A stretch of 33,921 nucleotides of DNA from Christensenellaceae bacterium OttesenSCG-928-K19 (GCA_030266015.1 JAJDHD010000025.1:1-33921), one strand, 5' to 3'. Positions 1 through 7,534 are shown, numbered from the stretch's first letter. The notes: a model not told the origin generated them from the sequence alone. Numbers and translations are program-made.

Positions 1-154
1 TTAGCTTCTCCATACGGAGCCTACTTTCGTTTCTGCCAAATTCATGAAAGGTGTTATGCAAGTCTTTGCGAAATGGCTCTTTACCAAGATTTTTCTTTGC
101 AAAAAACCAATCCTGCTTTGTATATCCTTTCCCCGTATATTTATTGCCACTCAT
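1..154 (-). CDS. Hypothetical protein, N-terminal part only (runs off left edge)
   Basis: An open frame begins at the ATG complementary to 152-154 and stays open for 51 codons to the left edge, so the C-terminus is missing. The start is supported by a strong ribosome site (AAAGGAGAAG) six to seven bases upstream. The visible part starts MSGNKYTGKGYTKQDW and is rich in Lys, Phe and Asn, with no signal peptide or membrane segment. I do not recognise the family. A short hairpin with a T-run precedes it, as before several genes of the transfer operon, which hints that this gene may belong to the mobile element rather than to the metal island. Confidence that it is a gene rests on the ribosome site and open frame. 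Confidence 0.55.
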   Translation of the reverse strand, partial: MSGNKYTGKGYTKQDWFFAKKNLGKEPFRKDLHNTFHEFGRNESRLRMEKL

Positions 155-184
155 TTTGGCTTCTCCTTTCAAATTTTGAAATTG

Positions 185-205
185 AAAAAAGAAGCCACAG
201 GTGGC
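185..205 (-). terminator. Weak intrinsic-terminator-like hairpin ahead of the left-edge gene
   Basis: On the minus strand a GCCA/TGGC stem with a CCTG loop (194-205) is followed by TTCTTTTTTC. The stem is only four pairs, so termination would be weak. Its position just before a ribosome site resembles the stronger hairpins at 15,782, 21,150, 23,031, 23,534 and 25,345. Confidence 0.3.
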
Positions 206-206
206 G

Positions 207-759
207 ATCTACACTTATGTAATTTATTTAGGGTACGACAAAATACTCTACAGATAAGAATGTAGAAATATAATATGGCAAGAAAACTTGATTGGAATAG
301 CGAAAACTCGTATTTTCCACAGGAAATACTTAAGGTAGGCTGATATCTCTTCCTATCAAAGAATTAAACATAGAGTGCTTAAAGACAGATAGTCTCAACA
401 TAGTAATCAACCTCATTTCTATCTTTTCCCGATAAAGAAAAAAGCGAGTTGAAAATCTCTTAAAATCGCTAGATATATCGAATAAAACGCATACCATAAG
501 ATGCCATGTCGTGCAGTGATTTTTTCTTTCCAGTAACGCAAGACAGGGTTTTTTATTCTGTGTTATTTAGTTAAATAAGGAAAAAAGCAATTGACTCAAT
601 CAGTGCTTCATTATTCTTATAGCAGAGAAATATGCATAGCCCTGCACCTCTAATGTATTATTATGTAAAAGGGGTTAGTCTTATTATTTTAAATTTTGGC
701 AATTAGAAAAGCTATCAACTATACGCATTACTTTTGATTGCAAAAACATAGAGAAACAT
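207..759. other. AT-rich stretch without a convincing gene
   Basis: I see no open frame here with both a start and a ribosome site, and no tRNA-like or riboswitch-like fold. The stretch is markedly AT-rich. It should contain the promoter of the left-edge gene, but no hexamer pair stands out clearly. Confidence 0.5.
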
Positions 760-791
760 AAAAAAGCATTAGTTCGTTATCATGAACTAAT
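760..791 (-). terminator. Intrinsic terminator after the XRE regulator gene
   Basis: On the minus strand an eight-pair stem ATTAGTTC/GAACTAAT (768-775 with 784-791, eight-base loop) is followed by GC and a run of six T. It lies about 50 bases downstream of the regulator stop codon. The stem is AT-rich, so strength is uncertain. Confidence 0.6.
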
Positions 792-842
792 ATCTTTCAC
801 TTCTATGCTTTGCTTATTTATGCCATGTATGGTAGCTACCTG

Positions 843-1205
843 CTATCTGGATCGCCTAAGGCTTTCATTCTTAATATCATTCCACGAAGTAATCATCGCG
901 TTCAGAGTCCCTGCAATTACTTTTAGCTGGTTTTCGTCTGCACGTTCAAGCATCTGGTTGATTTCATAAATAATATACGATTCGACTTTATTTTCATCGT
1001 AACACAATATGCTATCTAGGGAAGTTTTTAACGCTTTTGCAATGCGAAGGAACGCTTCAACACTTGCTTTTGCTTGACCACGTTCAATATTTCCAATATG
1101 CTGTACGGAATAATTACTACATTCACCCAAATATTCTTGGGACCAACCTAAAGACTCTCGTTTTTTTCTTATTCTTTCTCCAATAACCTTGTGATCATAT
1201 TGCAT
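843..1205 (-). CDS. XRE-family helix-turn-helix transcriptional regulator
   Basis: The 120-residue protein has an N-terminal HTH_3 domain (about residues 7-65), with the typical pattern GERIRKKRESLGWSQEYLG, a recognition region SNYSVQHIGNIERG and a closing helix with SLDSIL. The C-terminal 50 residues are helical and probably serve dimerisation or ligand sensing. It is transcribed leftward, alone, and ends before a terminator at 760-791. The neighbouring ZIP gene is also leftward but separated by about 175 bases, so the two are probably separate units. The DNA target and signal are unknown. The family assignment is secure; a role in the metal island or in element control is a guess. Confidence 0.85.
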   Translation of the reverse strand: MQYDHKVIGERIRKKRESLGWSQEYLGECSNYSVQHIGNIERGQAKASVEAFLRIAKALKTSLDSILCYDENKVESYIIYEINQMLERADENQLKVIAGTLNAMITSWNDIKNESLRRSR

Positions 1206-1238
1206 GTAGTCGCTATCTGAAATCCCTTCTGTTGATTA

Positions 1239-1266
1239 AGTATACTCATAATCCAAAAATCCACAA
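1239..1266 (-). promoter_or_regulatory. Candidate promoter of the XRE gene
   Basis: On the minus strand TTGTGG (1261-1266) and TATACT (1239-1244) are 16 bases apart, about 35 bases before the XRE start. A second TATAAT lies at 1266-1271 but has a poor -35. The choice between them is uncertain. Confidence 0.3.
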
Positions 1267-1380
1267 TTATACCCAAAGTACATGGCTATTAAAATAAGAA
1301 ATGAAGGTTATTGCTCTAATGGAGGTTGTGCTCCGGTAAACAATCGAATAATACCGACATTCACAATTCCCTGTCTAGTA

Positions 1381-2172
1381 TTAGCCCATTGCAGTCACGG
1401 CAAGCCCAAGAATAATCCCGAACAATGTCACAATAGTCAGCATACGACTTTTTGTCATGATGATAGCCTGTGGTATGATTTCACCGAAAACAACATAGAG
1501 CATAGCGCCACCTGCAACCGACAAGGATAACGCAATAGCAACATCAGATATTCCACCTAACAAAATACCAATCAACCCTCCCAGGAAAGTAGGAGCGCCT
1601 GAAAGCGCAGTAAGCAGTATAACCCGCTGCTTTCTGATCCCACAAGCAAGCAGAGGGGCTGAAATTGCCATACCTTCTGGTATGTTGTGCAACGCAATCA
1701 TCACTGCTAATAATAGTCCTAACTCAGTATCGTGGGTACCACCCGCACCAATCGCCATCCCTTCGGGAATATTATGTAGTCCAATTGCAACAAGCATAAT
1801 GATACCAGAGCGCAAAAGCGTCGTAGTATTATTTGATTGGCATAATACACAGCTTTCGTGGTAAAGCTCTTCATGCGTATGATGTACTTGCAATTTATCT
1901 TGCCGTTTGTCGGTAAAAATATCAACAGCACGATTTAGCAACATGACTATAACTACACCTGCCACAATGCCTAGAATAGTAATTGGTAAACTTGAAAGCT
2001 CTGTAGCTTCTGGGATTAGTCCAAAACAGACAATGCTTGTCATAACTCCTGCAGCAAATGCCAATAGAGCGGAAATCATTTTGTCCGATTTTGCACCTAA
2101 AAGCGCAGTTATAATTCCTCCTAAGCCTGTACCGCATACTCCAGCAATGGCACTAAAAATAAGCGCCTGCAT
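1381..2172 (-). CDS. ZIP family divalent-metal transporter
   Basis: This 263-residue inner-membrane protein has about eight hydrophobic segments and two copies of the ZIP metal-path signature HNIPEGMAI (residues 133 and 162), the metal-binding helices four and five of the family. The cytoplasmic loop before them (about 90-115) carries HHTH and two Cys, a usual metal-binding loop. ZIP proteins normally bring Zn, Fe, Mn or related ions into the cytoplasm. It follows the acyltransferase gene by ten bases, with the ribosome site AGGAGA overlapping the upstream stop, so the two are co-transcribed with the ArsR gene. An importer beside metal exporters suggests homeostasis rather than pure resistance; the metal cannot be read from sequence. 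Confidence 0.88.
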   Translation of the reverse strand: MQALIFSAIAGVCGTGLGGIITALLGAKSDKMISALLAFAAGVMTSIVCFGLIPEATELSSLPITILGIVAGVVIVMLLNRAVDIFTDKRQDKLQVHHTHEELYHESCVLCQSNNTTTLLRSGIIMLVAIGLHNIPEGMAIGAGGTHDTELGLLLAVMIALHNIPEGMAISAPLLACGIRKQRVILLTALSGAPTFLGGLIGILLGGISDVAIALSLSVAGGAMLYVVFGEIIPQAIIMTKSRMLTIVTLFGIILGLAVTAMG

Positions 2173-2182
2173 ATTTTATCTC

Positions 2183-2872
2183 CTATTCTTCAAATTTTTC
2201 CAATGATTGGCACAATTCTTGTAAAAACCGTGCAGCGGGTGCGCCGTCCACCGCTCTGTGATCATATGTCAGAGAAAGAGCTATCGCCTGATATGGAACA
2301 ATCGCACCGTCAACTAACTTTATATTCGTTTTAATAGTGTTTACGCCAAGCAAGCCCGTTTGGGGTGCATTAATGATTGGCGTAAAGCTTTCTGTTCCAA
2401 AAACACCAAGGTTTGATACAGTGAATGTTGCCCCTGATAGGTAATCCGGCATGATTCGCCCTTCTTTTGCCAGAACCACTAACCGTTTTGCTTCATTAGA
2501 CAACCCCGCAAGCGTTAACTGATCCGCGCCATAAATTGTAACTGCTAAAAGCCCACGTGGCGTATCTACCGCCATGCCCAGGTTCACCTGATCAAATTGA
2601 CGAATGGTTTTGTCAAGGCAGTGTGCATTCAAATCTCCAAAATTCTTTAATGTGCGTGATACTGCGTAAAGGATCATATCGTTGATAGTGATATCCGCTT
2701 TTTTGTTCGTTTCTTGCTTATTCGCTTTGCGCTGGGCTAGTATATTCGTAGCATCGAACGAAGCTGTGTTTGTAACCTGTGCCATGCTTTGCAATGAATT
2801 TTGCATATTATTTGCAATTATTGTTCGTATGTTGGTAAACGGAATATCCGTATATGTTCCTATATTTGTCAT
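2183..2872 (-). CDS. Stand-alone 2-oxoacid dehydrogenase acyltransferase (E2) catalytic domain
   Basis: The 229 residues cover only the C-terminal catalytic domain of E2 acyltransferases (CAT-like fold). The active-site motif DHRAVDG is intact, with His205 and Asp209, and the TFTVSNLGVFGTESFTPIINAPQ region (split here across 149-171) is typical. There is no lipoyl domain and no E1/E3-binding domain, and no E1 or E3 gene nearby, so it is not a normal pyruvate-dehydrogenase subunit. It may move acyl groups from CoA to a small molecule or to a lipoyl protein encoded elsewhere. I set the start at the ATG eight bases after AAGGAGG; an earlier ATG two codons upstream sits too close to that site. 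It is the middle gene of arsR / E2 / ZIP. Confidence 0.82.
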   Translation of the reverse strand: MTNIGTYTDIPFTNIRTIIANNMQNSLQSMAQVTNTASFDATNILAQRKANKQETNKKADITINDMILYAVSRTLKNFGDLNAHCLDKTIRQFDQVNLGMAVDTPRGLLAVTIYGADQLTLAGLSNEAKRLVVLAKEGRIMPDYLSGATFTVSNLGVFGTESFTPIINAPQTGLLGVNTIKTNIKLVDGAIVPYQAIALSLTYDHRAVDGAPAARFLQELCQSLEKFEE

Positions 2873-2908
2873 TATCATAGCCTCCTTACTATATAAGAGA
2901 TCGAAACC

Positions 2909-3196
2909 TTAGTATACTGTATCTAAAGCATCATAAATATTTAGAATCACTTTCCTGACAGAGTTGCTTTTTAATGAGTAATAAATTCTCTTACCATCCC
3001 TTTTTGGACTAACAAGCCCAGCAAGTCGCAGCTCTTTTAATTGATGTGATACTGCGGATTCGGACATGCCAATTGCCTTCGCGAGATCGACCACGCATTT
3101 TTCACCATTCATGAGAACCCAAAGCAAACGTATGCGTGTTTCATCTCCAAGGATCTTAAATATTCCAGCTACCATCGGCAATTTTTCTGTTGACAT
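2909..3196 (-). CDS. ArsR/SmtB-family metal-type repressor, first gene of the E2-ZIP operon
   Basis: The 95-residue winged-helix protein shows the ArsR pattern throughout: ILGDETRIRLLWVL, the recognition helix SESAVSHQLKELRLAGLV and the wing KRDGKRIYYSL. Cys34 lies in the EKCVVDL segment, where ArsR and CadC bind metal, but the usual second Cys is missing and there is no His cluster at the C-terminal helix. The inducer is therefore unclear. It leads a leftward operon with the acyltransferase and the ZIP transporter and probably represses that operon from the shared region with the divergent arsR at 3309. The ribosome site is GAAAGGAAGAAG. Confidence 0.88.
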   Translation of the reverse strand: MSTEKLPMVAGIFKILGDETRIRLLWVLMNGEKCVVDLAKAIGMSESAVSHQLKELRLAGLVSPKRDGKRIYYSLKSNSVRKVILNIYDALDTVY

Positions 3197-3220
3197 AGCT
3201 TCTTCCTTTCAAGAGTAAGA

Positions 3221-3249
3221 TTGACTTAAGTGCAGGCATAGCCTATGAT
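3221..3249 (+). promoter_or_regulatory. Sigma-70-type promoter for the rightward arsR
   Basis: TTGACT (3221-3226) and TATGAT (3244-3249) are exactly 17 bases apart, one mismatch each from consensus. A palindrome ACTTAAGT (3224-3231) overlaps the -35 box, and AGGC-ATA-GCCT lies in the spacer (3234-3244 region); either could be a repressor site. Confidence 0.65.
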
Positions 3250-3272
3250 AGTGATAATAATATTTTGGTTAA
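3245..3272 (-). promoter_or_regulatory. Candidate promoter for the leftward arsR-E2-ZIP operon
   Basis: On the minus strand TTAACC (3267-3272) and TATCAT (3245-3250) are 16 bases apart. The -10 box lies almost exactly on that of the rightward promoter, so polymerase could occupy only one at a time. Confidence 0.45.
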
Positions 3273-3308
3273 GCAATCGTTATACTATAACCTGCAAAGG
3301 AGTTCTTC

Positions 3309-3689
3309 ATGGATACAAATCTTGTCCCACACGACCATGGTGACAACATCAGTCATGCGATTTCTCATATGCCGGATATGGACAGCTTCTCTGATGCAGC
3401 AGAAATCTTTCAGCAGCTTGCTGATGGTTCTCGACTACGCATCCTTTGGCTTTTATGTCACTGTGAGGAATGCGTCAATAATATTGCTGCGGCAGTGGAT
3501 ATGAGCAAGGCCGCTGTATCGCACCATCTGAAATCATTGCGGTTACACGGACTCGTGAAAAGCCGCCGAGCTGGAAAAGAGATATATTATACACTGGCCG
3601 ATGGGAAGAAACCTCGGCTAATTCATCAAATGGTCGATGATTTCTTCCAATTGAGTTGTCCCGCAAAGGGTCTGCACAACCATCCTTAA
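3309..3689 (+). CDS. ArsR/SmtB-family metal-sensing repressor with His-rich N-terminus
   Basis: The 126-residue protein has the ArsR winged helix (about 27-97): LADGSRLRILWLL, recognition helix SKAAVSHHLKSLRLHGLV and wing RRAGKEIYYTL. Unlike its divergent neighbour it is rich in metal ligands: His8, His10, His16 and His20 at the N-terminus, Cys50, Cys52 and Cys55 in the alpha-3 region used by CadC/ArsR, and Cys117, His123 and His125 at the tail. That favours a Cd, Zn or Pb sensor. It is transcribed toward the convergent cadA-like pump and shares a terminator with it. The likely targets are its own promoter and the overlapping leftward promoter; control of the pump is possible but unproven. 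The ribosome site AAAGGAG lies six to seven bases before the ATG. Confidence 0.9.
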   Translation: MDTNLVPHDHGDNISHAISHMPDMDSFSDAAEIFQQLADGSRLRILWLLCHCEECVNNIAAAVDMSKAAVSHHLKSLRLHGLVKSRRAGKEIYYTLADGKKPRLIHQMVDDFFQLSCPAKGLHNHP

Positions 3690-3700
3690 CCTTTTAAGAT

Positions 3701-3735
3701 ATAAGCGTGCTGCTACATATTAGCGGCACGCTTAT
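3701..3735. terminator. Bidirectional intrinsic terminator between arsR and the P-type ATPase
   Basis: A perfect ten-pair stem ATAAGCGTGC/GCACGCTTAT (3701-3710 with 3726-3735) has an additional inner GCT/AGC pairing. It sits in the 56 bases between the two convergent stop codons. The T-rich tails on either side are short, so efficiency may be moderate. Confidence 0.65.
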
Positions 3736-3745
3736 TCTCTGTGTA

Positions 3746-5686
3746 CTATGCAGCTATCTCTTCTGTTGAGCGACTTGTGCCATTGGACACATCCCGGTTT
3801 TCCAACTCTGCCGACTCAAACTTTTTCACATTCAGAGCGCGTATGGCATTCAGGATCGCGATAACCGACACTCCAACATCTGCAAATACTGCCGCCCACA
3901 TGGATGCGTATCCTAATGCACTCAAGACAAGTACGATACCTTTTACAATTAATGCAAACCAGATGTTTTGCCAGACAATGCGCAATGTCTTTTTAGATAT
4001 TTTCATGGCCGTCGCGATTTTTGACGGCTCATCCGTCATAATTACCACGTCTGCTGCTTCCACTGCGGCATCTGAACCAAGCCCGCCCATGGCGATACCC
4101 ACATCTGCCCGTGCCAGCACCGGCGCGTCGTTGATACCATCGCCCACAAATGCCAACTGACCTCTTTCACTACGTTGTGCCATCATCTCTTCCATGCGTT
4201 CTACTTTGTCTGCAGGTAGAAGCTCAGTGTACGCCTTATCCAGATGCAATTGTGCGGCCACCTTTTTTCCGATTGCGTCGGCATCGCCTGTGAGCATCAC
4301 TGTTTCCCTGATACCCGCAGCCTTAAGTTCATCTATAGCACGGGGAGCATCCGCTTTAATTTCATCTTCCACACGGACATATCCGGCATACTCACCGTCT
4401 ACAGCCACATGAACTACTGTACCCGCATCTGATGTTTCTTCGTGTGGAATATCTTCGCGCCTCATTAGTCTGGTATTGCCCGCCAGGACAGTTTTGCCGT
4501 CGATTGTAGCTTTTACACCATGTCCTGCAATTTCTTCTATATTGTCAATGCGAGAAGTATCAACTGGCTTACCGTATGCTTTCTTGATGCTTACTGCAAT
4601 CGGATGACTGGAATAATCTTCCGCATACGCCACGAGTTTTAAGAACTCTTGCTCATCAATCTTGTGTGCATGTATTTCACTGACTGCAAAGTTACCCTTT
4701 GTCAATGTTCCTGTTTTATCGAATACAACAACCTCTGTTCTGGCCAGCGCCTCCAGGTAGTTACTTCCCTTAACAAGCACACCCGTCTTAGACGCACCGC
4801 CAATGCCACCGAAGAAGCTGAGCGGTACAGAGATAACCAGTGCGCAAGGGCAAGATACCACTAGAAATGTAAGCGCGCGCTGTATCCACATGGGAAATGC
4901 TTGCCCTGTTACGAGGGGCGGTAGTACGGCCAATGCCAGTGCCGCAAATACGACGATTGGTGTGTAATACCGCGCAAACTTTGTAATGAAGTTTTCGCTC
5001 CTGCTCTTTTTGTCGGACGATTCCTCCACCAATTCCAAAATCTTCGCAACGGTGGACTGTCCAAACTCTTTTTTTACTTGTATTTCCAGTCTACCCGTTT
5101 GGTTAATGCAGCCACTAATCACATCTGCTCCCACTTCAACCTCACGTGGAGCGGATTCTCCCGTCAGTGCAGATGTATCAAGATAGGAATATCCTTCTGT
5201 CACAATGCCATCTAGTGGAACGCGTTCACCCGGCTTTACAATAATTGTATCACCGACCTGCACTTCCTCCGGGTCGATCTGCACCATATGACCGTCACGC
5301 ATTACATTGGCATAATCAGGCCGGATATCCATTAGCTCTGCAATAGAACGTCGGGACTTGGATACCGCATATGACTGGAACAGTTCGCCCACTTGGTAGA
5401 ACAGCATAACCGCAACTCCTTCTGGATATTCACCCAGGAAGAATGCGCCTATGGTGGCGACTGTCATCAGAAAATTTTCGTCAAACACCTGACCGCGGCT
5501 GATGTTGCGTGCGGCTTTAAAGATGATATCGTACCCTATAATGGCATAAGCCACCAAGAAAACGATCAATTCAAGAGGGCCTTCCACATAACCGCCCCAG
5601 TGCAGGGGCAGCGCTGTTCCGAAGATTGCCCCAGCAATCAGTATTCTTATGAGCTGTCTTTTTTCTTTCTTTGACATTTTAGACAT
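3746..5686 (-). CDS. Zn/Cd/Pb-exporting P1B-type ATPase (CadA/ZntA-like)
   Basis: This 646-residue integral membrane pump uses ATP to expel soft divalent metals. All core motifs are visible: TGES (about residue 175), the CPC metal site in a transmembrane helix (about 279), the phosphorylated DKTGT (about 322), the HP nucleotide-binding motif (about 362) and GDGINDAP (about 518). The last membrane helix reads ADVGVSVIAILNAIRAL, with the DxG signature of the Zn/Cd/Pb subgroup P1B-2. It lacks the usual N-terminal HMA domain; that domain is a separate gene just upstream (5730-5951). I chose the ATG at 5686, ten bases after AAAGGAG, over an in-frame start 33 bases upstream that has no ribosome site. 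It is the last gene of the osmC-HMA-pump operon. Confidence 0.92.
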   Translation of the reverse strand: MSKMSKKEKRQLIRILIAGAIFGTALPLHWGGYVEGPLELIVFLVAYAIIGYDIIFKAARNISRGQVFDENFLMTVATIGAFFLGEYPEGVAVMLFYQVGELFQSYAVSKSRRSIAELMDIRPDYANVMRDGHMVQIDPEEVQVGDTIIVKPGERVPLDGIVTEGYSYLDTSALTGESAPREVEVGADVISGCINQTGRLEIQVKKEFGQSTVAKILELVEESSDKKSRSENFITKFARYYTPIVVFAALALAVLPPLVTGQAFPMWIQRALTFLVVSCPCALVISVPLSFFGGIGGASKTGVLVKGSNYLEALARTEVVVFDKTGTLTKGNFAVSEIHAHKIDEQEFLKLVAYAEDYSSHPIAVSIKKAYGKPVDTSRIDNIEEIAGHGVKATIDGKTVLAGNTRLMRREDIPHEETSDAGTVVHVAVDGEYAGYVRVEDEIKADAPRAIDELKAAGIRETVMLTGDADAIGKKVAAQLHLDKAYTELLPADKVERMEEMMAQRSERGQLAFVGDGINDAPVLARADVGIAMGGLGSDAAVEAADVVIMTDEPSKIATAMKISKKTLRIVWQNIWFALIVKGIVLVLSALGYASMWAAVFADVGVSVIAILNAIRALNVKKFESAELENRDVSNGTSRSTEEIAA

Positions 5687-5729
5687 TTTATTTATTCTCC
5701 TTTCCTGTCGGGGCGGCATGATGCGATGA

Positions 5730-5951
5730 TTACGCCAGTATCACAAGATCAGGTTCAATCTTTTTTGCCGTTTTTTTTGCTTGAGCCAATACATCGTCAA
5801 ATTTATCATCGTCTGCCTCTAGTATCATTTTTTGACCCATAAAATTCACTTTTACATCGAGAACGTCGTCCAGTTTACTAATCGCGTTCTCAATTTTCGA
5901 TGCGCAGTTTGCGCAGTCAAGGTCCTGTAATTTGATTGTTTTTTTCATCAT
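5730..5951 (-). CDS. Free HMA-domain metallochaperone (CopZ-like), partner of the P-type ATPase
   Basis: The 73-residue protein is a single heavy-metal-associated domain: TIKLQDLDCANCASKIENAI with the metal-binding pair Cys13 and Cys16, followed by the alternating strand-helix pattern of the ferredoxin-like fold. The sequence LDCANC, with Asp next to the first Cys, is typical of the domains fused to ZntA/CadA pumps, which supports Zn/Cd/Pb over copper. It sits 44 bases before the pump gene, which lacks this domain, so the two appear to be a split version of the usual fused protein. The ribosome site is AAAGGAG; two adjacent ATGs are both usable as the start. Confidence 0.88.
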   Translation of the reverse strand: MMKKTIKLQDLDCANCASKIENAISKLDDVLDVKVNFMGQKMILEADDDKFDDVLAQAKKTAKKIEPDLVILA

Positions 5952-5973
5952 TTAATCTCCTTTTTTTGTATTT

Positions 5974-6417
5974 TTATCGCTCTATTACGATATCTGTACA
6001 ATTGAGTGTTACGGTATTTTTTAAGCTGTCTCCTACCGGGCATATATTCTCTACAAATGTTACAAACTCTTCCGCTTTTTCCTGCGGTGCGTCTGTTTTG
6101 ATGAATATTTTAAACCGCACTTCGCAAAGGCCTGTCCTCACACCTGCTTTGCCCTTAAAACCGTCAGTATCAATATCGCCCTCCACTTCCACACGAAATT
6201 CTTCCAAGTTGATACCAAAACTCTTGGCAAAGGAATAGGCCGCGATGACTTGACAGCCCCCTAATGCTGCGAGCAACGTTTCAACTGGATTAGCGGCTGT
6301 ATTGCTACCGCCAAGCTCTTGGGGCTCATCCATATTGATGGTAAACTCTCTTACTGTAGCTTGCGCTTTCATACCACCATCGAGTTTACACACAGTCGTT
6401 TTCAATGTTTCTATCAT
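5974..6417 (-). CDS. OsmC-family protein (thiol-peroxidase-type fold)
   Basis: The 147-residue protein has the two conserved Cys of the OsmC/Ohr superfamily, Cys55 in LAALGGCQV and Cys126 in ENICPVGD, and the GGSNTAANPVETLLAAL entry to the first catalytic helix. Members reduce organic or fatty-acid peroxides in the cytoplasm, although some have no proven activity. It is the first gene of a leftward operon with the HMA protein (22-base gap) and the pump, so it is expressed together with metal export. A link between peroxide or thiol stress and soft-metal toxicity would explain this, but that is inference. A strong promoter and a 30-base dyad lie upstream. Confidence 0.87.
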   Translation of the reverse strand: MIETLKTTVCKLDGGMKAQATVREFTINMDEPQELGGSNTAANPVETLLAALGGCQVIAAYSFAKSFGINLEEFRVEVEGDIDTDGFKGKAGVRTGLCEVRFKIFIKTDAPQEKAEEFVTFVENICPVGDSLKNTVTLNCTDIVIER

Positions 6418-6439
6418 TTCCTACACCTCCTTTCTTCAT

Positions 6440-6469
6440 AACATACGCTCAATCGATTAAACGTATGTT
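6440..6469. promoter_or_regulatory. 30-bp dyad operator upstream of osmC
   Basis: Perfect eight-base arms AACATACG and CGTATGTT flank a centred eight-base palindrome AATCGATT (6451-6458), all sharing one axis at 6454/6455. It lies just downstream of the predicted osmC transcription start, a natural position for a blocking repressor. Which regulator binds is unknown. Confidence 0.6.
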
Positions 6470-6485
6470 TGATTGTTATATTTAG

Positions 6486-6513
6486 AGTATATCATGTCTG
6501 AACGGGCTGTCAA
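6486..6513 (-). promoter_or_regulatory. Promoter of the osmC-HMA-pump operon
   Basis: On the minus strand a perfect TTGACA (6508-6513) and TATACT (6486-6491) are 16 bases apart, with a TG before the -10 box. Transcription would start near 6478, about 60 bases before osmC. Confidence 0.65.
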
Positions 6514-6528
6514 CGGAGTTAAACACTA

Positions 6529-6568
6529 TTTGTCTAAATGGACAAAAACACTGTCTGTTTGGTATAAT
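6529..6568 (+). promoter_or_regulatory. Promoter of the AraC-family gene with overlapping dyad
   Basis: TGGACA (6539-6544) and a perfect TATAAT (6563-6568) are 18 bases apart. A dyad TTTGTC/GACAAA (6529-6534 with 6541-6546) covers the -35 box and may be an autoregulatory site. Confidence 0.6.
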
Positions 6569-6595
6569 TCCTATATCAACTGATAGGAGTTAGCT

Positions 6596-7534
6596 ATGGG
6601 AAGTCTACATTTTGAAGAACATGATATTATAGAACAGACTGACACACATACTCTCTATTCCATTGGGCGGACAGATGCACATGGAAAAGCAGACGCGTAT
6701 CATATATTAGATGGAGTAGACGTTGTCTTGCTTTCTTTCTATGCGCAACAATATAACCCCACCGTCCATAAAAGTGATTCTATTGTAGAAATAAACCACT
6801 GTTTGAGTGGACGGGCGGAGTTCACTATGCAGGATGGCTGCCTTCAATATATCGGCGAGGACGATCTCTTTATGAGCACGCTTGCCAACCACAGTGATAG
6901 TATTGGGTTTCCTTTGTGCGAATATGAGGGAATGGTTGTGGTGATAGATATGCAAAAAGCACAGCTCCACATTGACGCGTTAATGCTTGGTATGAGTATT
7001 GATCTCAAAGCTCTTTTCAATAAATATTTCAATAATGATGCCTGTTTTTGGATCGGCGCGAAAGACACAGTCAGACGTATCTTTACCGATATGTATACGA
7101 TACCTCTGGAGGCGCGTATTCTATATTACAAATTAAAAATACAGGAATTGCTACTTTATCTGTATTATTTTGATCAGGAAGGTGAGCGGCAAGAAAATAT
7201 CTTTGCCCACCACCAGGCAGAACTGATAAAACTAATCCATTCGAAAATTACAGGCAATTTGGACAAACGACATACGATAGATGAACTTGCCGCAGAATTT
7301 CATATCAGCCCAACGACACTCAAGACCAATTTCAAGGGGGTATTCGGTATGCCCATCGCTGCATACATGAAAAAGTATCGTTTGGACAGGGCAGCAGAAT
7401 TGCTGAATACAACAACGAAAAGTATTGCTGAAATAGCAGATGCCGTTGGGTATGAGAGTCAGAGTAAATTTGGTGCTGCATTTAAGCATGCCAGAGGAGT
7501 TAGTCCAACCAAGTATCGAGACAAAGTCAAATAA
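6596..7534 (+). CDS. AraC-family transcriptional regulator
   Basis: The 312-residue protein ends in the AraC double helix-turn-helix (about residues 210-310), with HTIDELAAEFHISPTTLKTNF in the first unit and SIAEIADAVGYESQSKFGAAFKHARGVSPTKYR (split over 275-308) in the second, the usual family signature. The first 200 residues look like a cupin-type sensing domain of the kind found in PchR/YbtA-type regulators; the ligand is not evident. It is divergent from osmC, with two back-to-back promoters between them, so it probably controls the osmC-HMA-pump operon. The ribosome site GATAGGAG lies seven bases before the ATG. Confidence 0.88.
   Translation: MGSLHFEEHDIIEQTDTHTLYSIGRTDAHGKADAYHILDGVDVVLLSFYAQQYNPTVHKSDSIVEINHCLSGRAEFTMQDGCLQYIGEDDLFMSTLANHSDSIGFPLCEYEGMVVVIDMQKAQLHIDALMLGMSIDLKALFNKYFNNDACFWIGAKDTVRRIFTDMYTIPLEARILYYKLKIQELLLYLYYFDQEGERQENIFAHHQAELIKLIHSKITGNLDKRHTIDELAAEFHISPTTLKTNFKGVFGMPIAAYMKKYRLDRAAELLNTTTKSIAEIADAVGYESQSKFGAAFKHARGVSPTKYRDKVK

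Noticed and set aside
1282-1530. Rightward 82-residue frame with several Cys
   Set aside because: Most of it lies antisense to the ZIP gene, and no matching family pattern is seen.
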